Shown here: positions 26,209 through 33,040 of the stretch, one piece after another | How the letters are laid out: every line of letters starts with the position of its first letter | Position numbering within the stretch: the stretch's first letter is position 1 | Source of the DNA: CAYLHU01 sp964383715 | GTDB lineage: Bacteria > Patescibacteriota > Minisyncoccia > Minisyncoccales > CG1-02-41-26 | NCBI GenBank assembly: GCA_964383715.1 | Contig: CAYLHU010000001.1 | Location: 1 to 64,000, forward strand | Length of the DNA stretch: 64,000 nt | Direction: 5' to 3' | Notes under the pieces: model-generated | Told to the model about the DNA's origin: nothing | Database searches by the model: none | The model's input: the letters and a program-made list of their open reading frames with translations, nothing else | Translations under genes and position numbers: made by a program

Positions 26209-26838
26209 ATGGTTAAAAAAGTTAAAAGAAAAAGTTTATCTTCACCAAAGCTTCCGCCTTTGCCAAGGATTCCACTTTCGTCAGAGCTTCCACCTTCGTC
26301 AGAGCTTCCACCTTCGTCAGAGCTTCCGCCTTTGCCAGAGCTTCGGCCTTTGCCAGAGCTTCGGCGGACAAGTCGGCGGACAAGTCGGCGGACAAGTAAG
26401 CGAACAATAAAGAAGAAAAAAAGAGAAGAAACTGATATCCAAAAGATTGTTAATCATTATTTTCAAACGAAAGGTTTTAGCTTAGAAAAAATAAAGAAAG
26501 ACGCCAAGAAAAAGAAAATTATCTATTCCCGTTTTACTCGGCCGGCGAAACAACTTTTAGAATTGGCTGGTTCGGTTAAAAAAGCCCAAAAAGCGATTGA
26601 TATTGTTGCCGGCTGGGCAAAATCAAGAAAATTGGATTATGCGATTGAAACCGTTTTTAAGAAATGGTTAGAGATTGATAAATTAAAACCCAAAGAAATA
26701 GTCAAAAAGCCCTTTTTTGAGAATAAGCCGATGGTTTGGTCGGGAAATTGGAAAAAATGGTATGTTATTGACGATAGTGGCGACTGGTTAGAGTTTGTCG
26801 GCGATGAAAAAAGCATTGAATGGCGGAAAATGAAATAA
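26209..26838 (+). CDS. Protein with Pro-rich tandem repeats and a conserved C-terminal domain
   Basis: A protein of 209 residues in two parts. Residues about 15-50 are six tandem 6-residue units (LPPLPR, IPLSSE, LPPSSE, LPPSSE, LPPLPE, LRPLPE) encoded by 18-bp DNA repeats at 26251-26358. Three RRTS units from 12-bp repeats (26362-26397) follow. The rest is a basic, mostly helical region followed by a C-terminal segment with aromatic spacing (GNWKKWYVIDDSGDWLEF). The latter looks like a small folded domain found in CPR hypotheticals. The repeat part is probably disordered and length-variable. The function is unknown. Confidence 0.7.
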   Translation: MVKKVKRKSLSSPKLPPLPRIPLSSELPPSSELPPSSELPPLPELRPLPELRRTSRRTSRRTSKRTIKKKKREETDIQKIVNHYFQTKGFSLEKIKKDAKKKKIIYSRFTRPAKQLLELAGSVKKAQKAIDIVAGWAKSRKLDYAIETVFKKWLEIDKLKPKEIVKKPFFENKPMVWSGNWKKWYVIDDSGDWLEFVGDEKSIEWRKMK

Positions 26839-26848
26839 TTTGGCAATA

Positions 26849-26887
26849 AAAAACCGGAACAAATTTGTTTTAAATGGTCCGGTTTTT
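26849..26887. terminator. Bidirectional terminator
   Basis: AAAACCGGA and TCCGGTTTTT form a stem with an inner AACAAATTTGTT palindrome, lying between two convergent genes. Confidence 0.8.
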
Positions 26888-26899
26888 CAGTTCAGAGTT

Positions 26900-27304
26900 T
26901 TAAGCATTAATCAGTCCCTGTTCCATTTTGCGGATTAATTCGAAGTGGGGGTTAAGGTAGGCAGTGTTGAATTCTCCTCCGAATCCATCTTGGTTGAAAT
27001 TAACAATTGGTATAATCTCGGCCGAGATTTCTTCGAGAATCTTCAAAGCCGGACCATTTTCCCCTTTCATAAGAGCAATTTCGGCTAACCGAATTTCCCT
27101 GATTCTTTTTTCTTCGTGACTTATTTTGCTCCGGATTTTTGCCTCTCTTTTACTTGAAAGGCGGTAACGGAAAGAATTTTGGGGAAGGACACCTTTTCTT
27201 TTTTCTATCCTCCCAATTTTTTTCTCCCCTGTCTGAATTTCCTGAGCAACAAAGATTTTTTGAGAATCAAGAAATCTGATAACATTCAGAACCTCTTGTT
27301 TCAT
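26900..27304 (-). CDS. Hypothetical 134-aa soluble protein
   Basis: I do not recognise this protein. It is soluble, with a basic middle (RYRLSSKREAKIRSKISHEE) that probably forms helices. The C-terminal part (ALKILEEISAEIIPIVNFN) ends in a mixed segment with EFNTAYLNPHFELIRKMEQG. Its ATG at 27304 follows an AGAAGG ribosome-binding site. It converges on the repeat-containing gene at 26209 and shares its terminator. Its upstream side is the large repeat cluster at 27380-27654. Confidence 0.6.
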   Translation of the reverse strand: MKQEVLNVIRFLDSQKIFVAQEIQTGEKKIGRIEKRKGVLPQNSFRYRLSSKREAKIRSKISHEEKRIREIRLAEIALMKGENGPALKILEEISAEIIPIVNFNQDGFGGEFNTAYLNPHFELIRKMEQGLINA

Positions 27305-27379
27305 TTCACACCTTCTTTCTATGTTAGATTTTTAATTACCTATTGGCATTATACAATAACAATTTACAAAAGTCAATTA

Positions 27380-27654
27380 ACGAACCCTTACGAAGTAAGG
27401 GTTCGTTGGAGATGAAGCTTTAGCTTCATCGACTATACACCGAGCTTTTGCGAAGTAACTCAAAGATTTTTTTCAAAAATCTTTTCCACTCACCCTTGCT
27501 TTGCAAGGGTTCGTAAGCGAAGGTAATGCGATGAAAGATTACTTTCATCTTAACTCGCTCACAAAATGAGCCCGTAGATGAGAGCGAAGCTCTCATCGCC
27601 TACGAGCCCACGAAGTGGGCGAGTCAAGATGAAGACGAAGTCTTCATCGCCTAC
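27380..27654. repeat. Cluster of co-varying palindromic repeats
   Basis: A 275-bp non-coding cluster. Four members of the GATGA family are present: GATGA-AGC-TTTA-GCT-TCATC (27411-27430), GATGA-AAG-ATTA-CTT-TCATC (27530-27549), GATGA-GAG-CGAAG-CTC-TCATC (27577-27597) and GATGA-AGA-CGAAG-TCT-TCATC (27628-27648). Other hairpins are interleaved: CGAACCCTTA/TAAGGGTTCG (27381-27405), ACCCTTGC/GCAAGGGT, and GCCCACGAAGTGGGC. No spacer conservation of CRISPR type is present. Confidence 0.85.
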
Positions 27655-28401
27655 TTAGAACTTTCCAACCTCTTTTGTATAATGACAGTAATCGCAGTCC
27701 TTATCCATCTCTGGGACTTTATCATTTTTAAGACACTCGGCAATGTCAAAAATAGTTTTTTCTATCCATTGGTCGTCTCCTTGATAAGGGATAATTTTAA
27801 CATCAAATTCAATTTTTTTATCAAAGGCGTTTTTGTCGGCATCACCATTGCAATAAACAAAATAACTTGTTTCGGAAACCGGAAACCCATTTTTTCGAAA
27901 AAGCCATTGATAAATTTCTATTTGTCTTTTATAAGCAATTTGCCAATCAGCGTCTAAGGAGACCTCTCCGCTTTTAGCGGTTGCCTTATAGTCAACTATC
28001 AAAAGCTCCCCGTTAGGTTTTTGCCAAACATCGTCAATAGCCCCCATAATTAAAAAGTTTGTCGGTTGGTGGAGATACTGGATTCCCCTTTTCCAATTGC
28101 GCCAATCATCAAGATATTGATTTTGGAAAGGGACAGCATCAATATTGTATTCTTCCATTAAGGGGTGGCGGGATTTATTAATTCTGTGAAAATCAAATTC
28201 TTTTTTTAATAACTTATCCACGGCGCTATTTAGGGTAAAAGGAAACCCGGGTGGGCGACTTATCCCTAACCGGCAATCCAAGTAAAAACAGCGAGGACAA
28301 TTCAAAAAGAGGTCAATTTTAGACCGACTTATCTTGAAGGGCTCAATTGCTCCCGGGTCGTATAAATTATGAATTCTTTTAGGATTGTAAAATCGGGACA
28401 T
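27655..28401 (-). CDS. PD-(D/E)XK superfamily nuclease (Cas4/AddB-like domain)
   Basis: A stand-alone nuclease-like protein of 248 residues. The core reads MGAIDDVWQKPNGELLIVDY-K. It contains an Asp in the first strand, then the D-x-K catalytic pair (IVDYKAT), and finally the helix YKRQIEIYQWL with the conserved Gln. An N-terminal motif SRSKIDLFLNCPRCFYLDC and a C-terminal CDYCHY supply cysteines of the type that hold a 4Fe-4S cluster in Cas4/AddB relatives, though the count differs from the canonical 1+3. There is no cas gene nearby, so a DNA-repair or housekeeping exonuclease role is more likely. The family is frequent in CPR. Confidence 0.82.
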   Translation of the reverse strand: MSRFYNPKRIHNLYDPGAIEPFKISRSKIDLFLNCPRCFYLDCRLGISRPPGFPFTLNSAVDKLLKKEFDFHRINKSRHPLMEEYNIDAVPFQNQYLDDWRNWKRGIQYLHQPTNFLIMGAIDDVWQKPNGELLIVDYKATAKSGEVSLDADWQIAYKRQIEIYQWLFRKNGFPVSETSYFVYCNGDADKNAFDKKIEFDVKIIPYQGDDQWIEKTIFDIAECLKNDKVPEMDKDCDYCHYTKEVGKF

Positions 28402-28421
28402 ATCTTTACTTTAGAAGAAAT

Positions 28422-29339
28422 TTATTTTTTAGCAACCAAAAATCCATTAACGATTAAACCTATGGCTTCTTTCTCGTTTAATCCCCTCGTTCTTAAATAA
28501 ATCAGTTCCTCTTCGGATATTCTTCCTATTGATGCCTCGTGAGTTATTTGAGCCATTTTATTTTGGCAAATTAATTCAGGAGTTAAGAAAATTTTTGCTG
28601 ATTCACTAATCAATAATCCTTGGCAATCCAAATGTCCCCTTACTTCCTCTTTGGCGACAATTGAACTCTTGGCTTTAATTTCGCTGTTTTCTCCTCCCAC
28701 TAATTTTAATCTCACAATCCCTTGAGAGTTTTTACCTTTAAGAACGAGATTATCTTTTATATCTATCTTTGTATTAGACGCCCTAATAGTAATATCCAAT
28801 TCTGAAGAAGAGTTTTTATCTTCAAAAACAAATGTTTTTATTCGGAGTTTTTTAGGCGGGAATAAATTTTTATAATTATAATTGAGAGAGGAGTTTTCCT
28901 CTAAAATAAACCTATAATCCGTCTCAACAGAATCGTTTTCTCCCCACTGATGACAATGGTTATATTCTAAAGAAGCTCCTTTCTTAATAATAATTTTCCC
29001 TTGGGCAATATGACTTCCTCGGAGATTATTTTTTTGAGCATTACAAAATCCGTTAATTTTAACCTTTATCCCCTCTTCAATTACTAACAAGTTATTTAAT
29101 TTTTGAGAAATATTAGGAGAAGCAATCGTTAAACAAGTCGTTAAAGGGTTTTTCCCTTCTTTCTTCAACCAAACAAAATATCCTTCTTCTGGTTTTCTTA
29201 GAAAGTATTTTTTTACCCAACTAAACTTTTCCCAGGCCTTTGGACTGGGCATAACAATGGCACCTTCCCTCTCGGAAACATTTTTCAATCTATGGTCAAT
29301 TTGCCAGTAGTCCACATTTTTTACATTTTTCATATCCAT
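28422..29339 (-). CDS. sufB: SufB/SufD-family Fe-S scaffold protein (short, SmsB-like)
   Basis: A beta-helix Fe-S assembly protein of about 305 residues. The diagnostic C-terminus reads HEASIGRISEEELIYLRTRG followed by LNEKEAIGLIVNGFL. A mid-protein HCHQWGEN motif and several cysteines are present. Canonical SufB is about 470 residues, so this is a short form like the scaffold of minimal two-gene Suf-like systems. The start at 29339 (MDMKNVKN) is preferred to the frame's first ATG at 29399, because the latter lies deep in sufC. The remaining 44-bp overlap with sufC implies coupling. No sufD, sufS or sufU lies in the window. Confidence 0.85.
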   Translation of the reverse strand: MDMKNVKNVDYWQIDHRLKNVSEREGAIVMPSPKAWEKFSWVKKYFLRKPEEGYFVWLKKEGKNPLTTCLTIASPNISQKLNNLLVIEEGIKVKINGFCNAQKNNLRGSHIAQGKIIIKKGASLEYNHCHQWGENDSVETDYRFILEENSSLNYNYKNLFPPKKLRIKTFVFEDKNSSSELDITIRASNTKIDIKDNLVLKGKNSQGIVRLKLVGGENSEIKAKSSIVAKEEVRGHLDCQGLLISESAKIFLTPELICQNKMAQITHEASIGRISEEELIYLRTRGLNEKEAIGLIVNGFLVAKK

Positions 29340-30021
29340 ATTTTTTGATAGTCGCCAAAACCTTTTTAAAATTTTTTTCTCGGCAAATGATTTTTCCACT
29401 AACCATCACATTGGTAATAGCGGGCTTCAAAAAGTTTAAAATTTCTCCAGAGTGAGTAATCAATAAAATTGAAATTTTTTTATCTATTAGTTCTTTTTTG
29501 ATAATATCTGAAAAAATCCTTATCTTTTTTAAGTCCAAACCGGAATCAATTTCATCAAAGATGACTAATTTTGGCTTTAGAGATAATATCTGCAAGAGTT
29601 CGGATATTCTTTTTTCCCCTCCGGAAAAATTCAAATTTGTATCTCTTAATAAAAAGCTGTCTTTGATTCCCAATTCTTTTAGATTACTCTTTTGGAGTTC
29701 CTCCTTACTGATTCTATCCAGTAATTGGTATAATTTTACTCCTTTTATTGCTGGGGCCGATTGCCAACTTAAACATACCCCCAATTTTGTCCTTTCTTCG
29801 GGAGGGAGCTTGGTTATATTTTTTCCGTTTAAAAAAATCTCTCCCTTTTTTATTTCGTATTTTGGGTTGCCTGAAATTACTTGGGCAAAAGTGCTTTTCC
29901 CTGAAGCGTTGGGTCCCAATAGGGCCTGAATCTCCCCCTTTTTTATTTGAAAGTTTATTCCCTTTAATATCTCCTTTTTGCCGTTAGATGTGGCTTCCAA
30001 GTTTTTGATTTCTAATAACAT
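29296..30021 (-). CDS. sufC: SufC-type ABC ATPase
   Basis: The ATPase partner of the scaffold protein, about 241 residues from the ATG at 30021. Motifs are Walker A LLGPNASGKSTFAQVI, Q-loop region CLSWQSAPAIKG, signature LNFSGGEKRISELLQI, Walker B KLVIFDEIDSGLDL and the switch histidine in ILLITHSGEIL. The gene order sufC-sufB with nothing else is that of the minimal SUF-like (SMS) system. The C-terminus ends with KCKKCGLLAN, an extra CxxC found in the stretch that overlaps the scaffold gene. A longer N-terminal frame is not supported by the family. Confidence 0.92.
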   Translation of the reverse strand: MLLEIKNLEATSNGKKEILKGINFQIKKGEIQALLGPNASGKSTFAQVISGNPKYEIKKGEIFLNGKNITKLPPEERTKLGVCLSWQSAPAIKGVKLYQLLDRISKEELQKSNLKELGIKDSFLLRDTNLNFSGGEKRISELLQILSLKPKLVIFDEIDSGLDLKKIRIFSDIIKKELIDKKISILLITHSGEILNFLKPAITNVMVSGKIICREKNFKKVLATIKKYGYEKCKKCGLLAN

Positions 30022-30064
30022 AAAATTATCTTTACTATAAGAAATTTTTGATGAATTATCAACA

Positions 30065-30089
30065 CAAAAAGTCCCTTTTGGGGACTTTT
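30065..30089 (-). terminator. Terminator between the RRM gene and sufC
   Basis: AAAAAGTCCC and GGGACTTTTT enclose a TTTTG loop. On the minus strand it follows the RRM gene and precedes sufC. Confidence 0.85.
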
Positions 30090-30113
30090 TGCTTTTCATC
30101 GATAAAAAAACAC

Positions 30114-30374
30114 TTAAAAGCTTTTTTTCATCGGCCTTGCCTCATCTACCGTGATGGTTCTTCCGTCTAATTCTTTTCCGTTTAAGGTTTCAATAGCAGT
30201 TTTTGCCTCTTTTTCACTAGACATTTCTATAAAGCCAAATCCTTTTGACCTTCCAGAAATTTTGTCTTTAATGATAGTGGCTGATTCTACTTTACCAGCT
30301 TTTGAAAAAAAATCTTGGAGAGAATCTTCAGTAGAGTCATAAGAAAGACTTCCTACGTAAAGTTTCGTATTCAT
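30114..30374 (-). CDS. RRM-type RNA-binding protein
   Basis: A single RNA-recognition motif of 86 residues. RNP2 is KLYVGSLSYDST and RNP1 is KGFGFIEMSSEKEA, both with the aromatic residues that stack on RNA. The C-terminus is short and basic (ARPMKKSF). Bacterial and CPR proteins of this type are usually cold-responsive RNA chaperones; that is family knowledge. The gene has an exact-consensus promoter, a structured leader of about 110 nt and its own terminator, so it is expected to be well expressed and possibly regulated at the RNA level. Confidence 0.93.
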   Translation of the reverse strand: MNTKLYVGSLSYDSTEDSLQDFFSKAGKVESATIIKDKISGRSKGFGFIEMSSEKEAKTAIETLNGKELDGRTITVDEARPMKKSF

Positions 30375-30519
30375 TTTTAGAAAATTTATTGATTAAATTT
30401 TAACGACCTTACTCTCAACTTGGAGATTACGGCACCTTCTCTAACAGAGATTTTATCTTACAAAATCTCATTTAAAGAATTGCTACTTTTGATTATACAG
30501 AAGTTATTTCTTTTGTCAA
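30375..30519 (-). promoter_or_regulatory. Consensus promoter and structured 5' UTR of the RRM gene
   Basis: TTGACA (30519-30514) and TATAAT (30497-30492) on the minus strand with a 16-bp spacer match consensus exactly. The transcript would start near 30485, giving about 110 nt of leader. That leader holds a hairpin GAGATTTT/AAAATCTC and a second GAGAAGG...AATCTCC fold that share the TCTC segment, so alternative structures are possible. Confidence 0.65.
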
Positions 30520-30551
30520 ATGTTTTTTGGGGAAAACAAAAATCACAAAGG

Positions 30552-30582
30552 AAATTACGAAGGTTAAACCTTCGTAATTTTT
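30552..30582 (-). terminator. Terminator with GGTTAAACC apex
   Basis: AAATTACGAA-GGTTAAACC-TTCGTAATTT followed by T. It belongs to the conserved-apex hairpin family. A second stem, GGTTGATTAAATCAACC (30618-30634), overlaps the stop codon of the gene upstream. Confidence 0.8.
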
Positions 30583-30626
30583 AGTTTCTATTTTGAATCT
30601 ATATTTTTTAAAAAAAAGGGGGTTGA

Positions 30627-30875
30627 TTAAATCAACCCGATTTTTGTTTTTATTTCCCTTCTCCTTATTTTGGAAAAAAACAGGATTAGGAAAAGAACTA
30701 TTGTTGAGAAGATGAGCGTCGCCCATCTCTGGTTGGTGGTCGTAAAGGTTGCTGTCAGAACAAAAATTACTGAAAAAAACAAGGCAATTTTAACTTTCCC
30801 CTTAAAGGAAAAGTAAATGGCTGTGAAGATAAGGATAATCCCCACTGCCTCCCCTACAAAATATAAATTGAGCAT
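30627..30875 (-). CDS. Small membrane protein with three hydrophobic segments
   Basis: A protein of 82 residues that is almost entirely hydrophobic: segments at about residues 4-24, 28-47 and 52-68, then a basic tail (KIRRREIKTK). The ATG at 30875 follows AGGAGG-AAAG at a normal distance, and a promoter (30905-30933) lies just upstream, so expression is well supported. I recognise no family. Confidence 0.7.
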   Translation of the reverse strand: MLNLYFVGEAVGIILIFTAIYFSFKGKVKIALFFSVIFVLTATFTTTNQRWATLIFSTIVLFLILFFSKIRRREIKTKIGLI

Positions 30876-30904
30876 CCTCTTTCCTCCTTTAATGTTCTAC
30901 TACA

Positions 30905-30933
30905 ATAATATCATAAAGATATTATTTTGTCAA
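30905..30933 (-). promoter_or_regulatory. Promoter of the 82-aa membrane protein gene
   Basis: TTGACA (30933-30928) and TATTAT (30910-30905) on the minus strand are separated by 17 bp. Confidence 0.6.
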
Positions 30934-30967
30934 CTTTTTTATGATGAAAACAAAGTTTTTATCGTTA

Positions 30968-31405
30968 CTATGGTTTCACAATATCTAATAATTCAATTTC
31001 AAACACGAGAACAGCACTTGGCGGAATTACATTAGGAATTCCATTTGGCCCATAGGCGAGGTCGGAAGGAATTGTTAATTTTCGCTTCTCTCCTACTTTC
31101 ATTTCTAAAATACCTAAATCCCAACCCTTAATAACCCGACCGGCTCCCAATTGGAAACTAAATGGTGTTCCCCTATCCAAGCTTGAATCAAACTTTGTTC
31201 CATCTTCAAGAGTCCCGGTATAGTGGACAGAAACGGTATCTCCGTTTTTTACTTCTTCTCCTGTCCCCTCTTTTAATATTTCTATTTTTAATCCGTTATC
31301 CATAATTTTTTCTTTTGTTCCTTTTTTATTGCCTAAAATAAAGACGCCGACAATGACGACAATAATAACGGCAACGACCAAAGAAACGATTAATATTTTT
31401 TTCAT
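30968..31405 (-). CDS. FKBP-type peptidyl-prolyl isomerase, membrane-anchored
   Basis: A 145-residue protein with an N-terminal signal anchor (residues 4-25, VSLVVAVIIVVIVGVFIL) and one FKBP domain. Family motifs are VKNGDTVSVHYTGTLEDGTK, FDSSLDRGTPFSFQLGAGRV, IKGWDLGILEMKVGEKRKLT and the C-terminal PPSAVLVFEIELLDI. The catalytic pocket aromatics are retained. It would assist folding of exported proteins on the outer face of the membrane. The gene is preceded directly by a copy of the terminator-promoter repeat (31406-31563), which supplies its promoter. Confidence 0.93.
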   Translation of the reverse strand: MKKILIVSLVVAVIIVVIVGVFILGNKKGTKEKIMDNGLKIEILKEGTGEEVKNGDTVSVHYTGTLEDGTKFDSSLDRGTPFSFQLGAGRVIKGWDLGILEMKVGEKRKLTIPSDLAYGPNGIPNVIPPSAVLVFEIELLDIVKP

Positions 31406-31563
31406 AAATTTATTTAGTTAGAATATTATATTCGTTACCCCTCTATTTTTATTATAACCCTATTTCCCAAAATCCCAAATAAAAAACAACAGGGTTAAAC
31501 CGTGTTGTTTTTTAATAGTTTGAGTATAGGATGGCGTTAGGACTTGTTTGAAAAATAATTAGA
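31406..31563 (-). repeat. Terminator-promoter repeat, copy 1
   Basis: A ~158-bp element shared with 32697-32805 and 33455-33606. Read on the minus strand it contains a terminator hairpin (AACAACA-GGGTTAAACC-...TGTTGTT, 31481-31513), then TTGGGA-N16-TATAAT (31478-31473 / 31456-31451), then an AT-rich leader ending at the FKBP start codon. The part before the terminator (TTTGAGTATAGGA region) is shared only with copy 3. Confidence 0.8.
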
Positions 31564-31582
31564 TTTTTTTTAATTTATTTTA

Positions 31583-31616
31583 GGTGCGTTTTACTGCGAT
31601 CGCAGTAGAATGCACC
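31583..31616. repeat. CGATCG-centred 34-bp palindrome
   Basis: GGTGCGTTTT and AGAATGCACC flank ACTGCGATCGCAGT. The outer frame is shared with the copies at 55503, 55664 and 55825, while the inner stem differs on both arms (ACTG/CAGT here, GGGA/TCCT there). It lies 4 bp past the stop codon of the HipA-like gene. Confidence 0.85.
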
Positions 31617-31620
31617 CGTT

Positions 31621-32487
31621 TTATATCTGATTTTTTTCACTTTGTTTTTCGTTAAAATATTCAATTATCTGTTTTTCTAATATTTTTTTTCTTTCATTCA
31701 AAAAAACCACTAATATATGATTAATTTTTTCAGAATCACTACCACGTTTATAGAACTGATATTTATTAACTCTTTCTGAAATTTGCTCATTTGTTAACTT
31801 TCTAATTCTCTTAATTATTTCATTAAAATCAGAAAGTTTGCTTTTATTAAGTATTAATTTTTTGGTTTTTCTCCCAATACACCTATTAAGAGTGTCTTTG
31901 TTTATCTCGTATGTTTTAGCACAAAAACCAAGAGATTTACCCGAGTTGTCAATTGGTCCCCACAACTGATAGTCAATAGTCCAAAGTTTATTCTTGTTAT
32001 CTATAAGATAATCGTCATCTTTTTTATCCAAATTACCTAACCAACAATCAAAAACGAATATTTCTCTAAGTCGGGCCATATTAATTCTCTTAAAATCATA
32101 TTCTTCTAACTGTACCCCACTATATTTACTTAATAATATAAAATTATAATCATAAAATTCACTAGTTTTTAAATTTTTTGCTAATTGATCAAAATTTAAG
32201 ATTTTATCATTTGGAACAAGTTTGATTTCCGGCATTGATATGTTCATAAGCTTGGCTAAATCCCAAGCAAGAAGAGCCCTTTGATTAAGGTCAAAAATCC
32301 CAGGAGGAGTTATAAATTCGACTCGTTTTGATATTTTGCCAACCCAATTATATAAAATAAAAATTTTATTGAAAATGATATAATTCTCTTGCACATTAAA
32401 CTTTTTATTATAACCCGAATAATTCACTTGTTCCGGTAATAAAAGGTATGTATGTTTAAGTATTGCTTTCATAGATTTATTTTCCAT
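31621..32487 (-). CDS. HipA-like kinase domain protein
   Basis: A protein of 288 residues. The segment REIFVFDCWLGNLDKKDDDY followed by LIDNKNKLWTIDYQLWG fits the catalytic loop and metal-binding aspartate of HipA/PI4K-like kinases (x-x-N-x-D ... x-x-D). A lysine/glycine-rich N-terminal lobe is less clear. The C-terminal third is helical and charged. The gene overlaps the 72-aa Cys-rich membrane protein gene by 11 bp. It lacks a recognisable HipB partner, so a toxin role is only a possibility. The whole two-gene unit lies between two copies of the terminator-promoter repeat. Confidence 0.55.
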   Translation of the reverse strand: MENKSMKAILKHTYLLLPEQVNYSGYNKKFNVQENYIIFNKIFILYNWVGKISKRVEFITPPGIFDLNQRALLAWDLAKLMNISMPEIKLVPNDKILNFDQLAKNLKTSEFYDYNFILLSKYSGVQLEEYDFKRINMARLREIFVFDCWLGNLDKKDDDYLIDNKNKLWTIDYQLWGPIDNSGKSLGFCAKTYEINKDTLNRCIGRKTKKLILNKSKLSDFNEIIKRIRKLTNEQISERVNKYQFYKRGSDSEKINHILVVFLNERKKILEKQIIEYFNEKQSEKNQI

Positions 32488-32695
32488 ATTTTTCTTTACA
32501 TCCTGACCTACAACCCAAACAACTCACATCTTTATTTAGAGAAAAATTTTTGAGGCCACAATAATCTGCTTGACATTTTTCTAAACAGGCCTGATATTTT
32601 CGTTCTGTTTTCTGATGGCCCCATACTAAAAAACTACTAAGTAAAACTCCTATTATTAGAATTAAGATTATATAAGTTTTAGTTTTTTCTATCAT
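32477..32695 (-). CDS. Small Cys-rich membrane-anchored peptide
   Basis: A protein of 72 residues with a signal anchor (residues 8-27, YIILILIIGVLLSSFLVWG). Its short exposed domain carries six cysteines in the pattern C-x3-C-x3-C ... C-x2-C-x3-C (CLEKCQADYC, then CLGCRSGC). This could be disulfide-bonded or metal-binding. It overlaps the HipA-like kinase gene by 11 bp and starts directly after a terminator-promoter repeat copy. I know of no family that joins these two features. Confidence 0.65.
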   Translation of the reverse strand: MIEKTKTYIILILIIGVLLSSFLVWGHQKTERKYQACLEKCQADYCGLKNFSLNKDVSCLGCRSGCKEKYGK

Positions 32696-32696
32696 A

Positions 32697-32805
32697 AATT
32701 TATTTTATTAAAAAATTATATTCATTAACCCTCTATTTTTATTATAACCTTATTTCCCAAAATCCCAAACAAAAAACAACAGGGTTAAACCGTGTTGTTT
32801 TTTCT
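32697..32805 (-). repeat. Terminator-promoter repeat, copy 2
   Basis: Same order as copy 1: terminator (32771-32803), TTGGGA-N16-TATAAT (32768-32763 / 32746-32741) and an AT-rich leader that ends at the start codon of the Cys-rich peptide gene. It follows hicA by 6 bp. It lacks the extra 45 bp beyond the terminator seen in copies 1 and 3. Confidence 0.8.
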
Positions 32806-32810
32806 TTTTC

Positions 32811-33035
32811 TTATTTACTTAACCAAATTTTTTGAGAAATACCAGATTGTAAGATAATTCCTTTCATGGTTTTTGGCTTGAAACTTTTATTCCCATGAAA
32901 TGGTACTTGGACGATTCTTGATTTAGAACCAATATAGTAATAATGACTTCCTCTCACATGCCCAAGTATAAATCCGTTATTTTTCAAAAACTTTTCTATA
33001 TCCGTGAATGTCCAGTTAAACAATCGGTTAGGCAT
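32811..33035 (-). CDS. hicA: HicA-type mRNA interferase toxin
   Basis: A 74-residue protein with the double-stranded-RNA-binding-like HicA fold. It has the catalytic histidine in HVRGSHYYYIGSKSRIVQVP and the downstream motif FHGNKSFKPKTMKGIILQSG. The length is typical. It lies 5 bp downstream of hicB on the same strand. HicA cleaves mRNA in a translation-independent way and is neutralised by HicB. The gene order hicB then hicA is one of the two common arrangements. Confidence 0.88.
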   Translation of the reverse strand: MPNRLFNWTFTDIEKFLKNNGFILGHVRGSHYYYIGSKSRIVQVPFHGNKSFKPKTMKGIILQSGISQKIWLSK

Positions 33036-33040
33036 ATTTA

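Noticed and set aside
26222..26407. Antisense ORF with AEALAKAEAL-type repeats
   Set aside because: It is the complement of the 18-bp and 12-bp repeats in the 209-aa gene, whose non-repeat C-terminal domain supports the plus strand.
27380..27654. Possible CRISPR array
   Set aside because: The repeats are palindromes of differing sequence with irregular spacing and no unique spacers of constant length; no cas gene is near, although the PD-(D/E)XK gene has Cas4-like features.
30493..30726. A 77-aa minus-strand ORF overlapping the 82-aa membrane protein gene
   Set aside because: It lies in another frame, covers a terminator and promoter, and the 82-aa gene has the better RBS and a membrane-protein composition.
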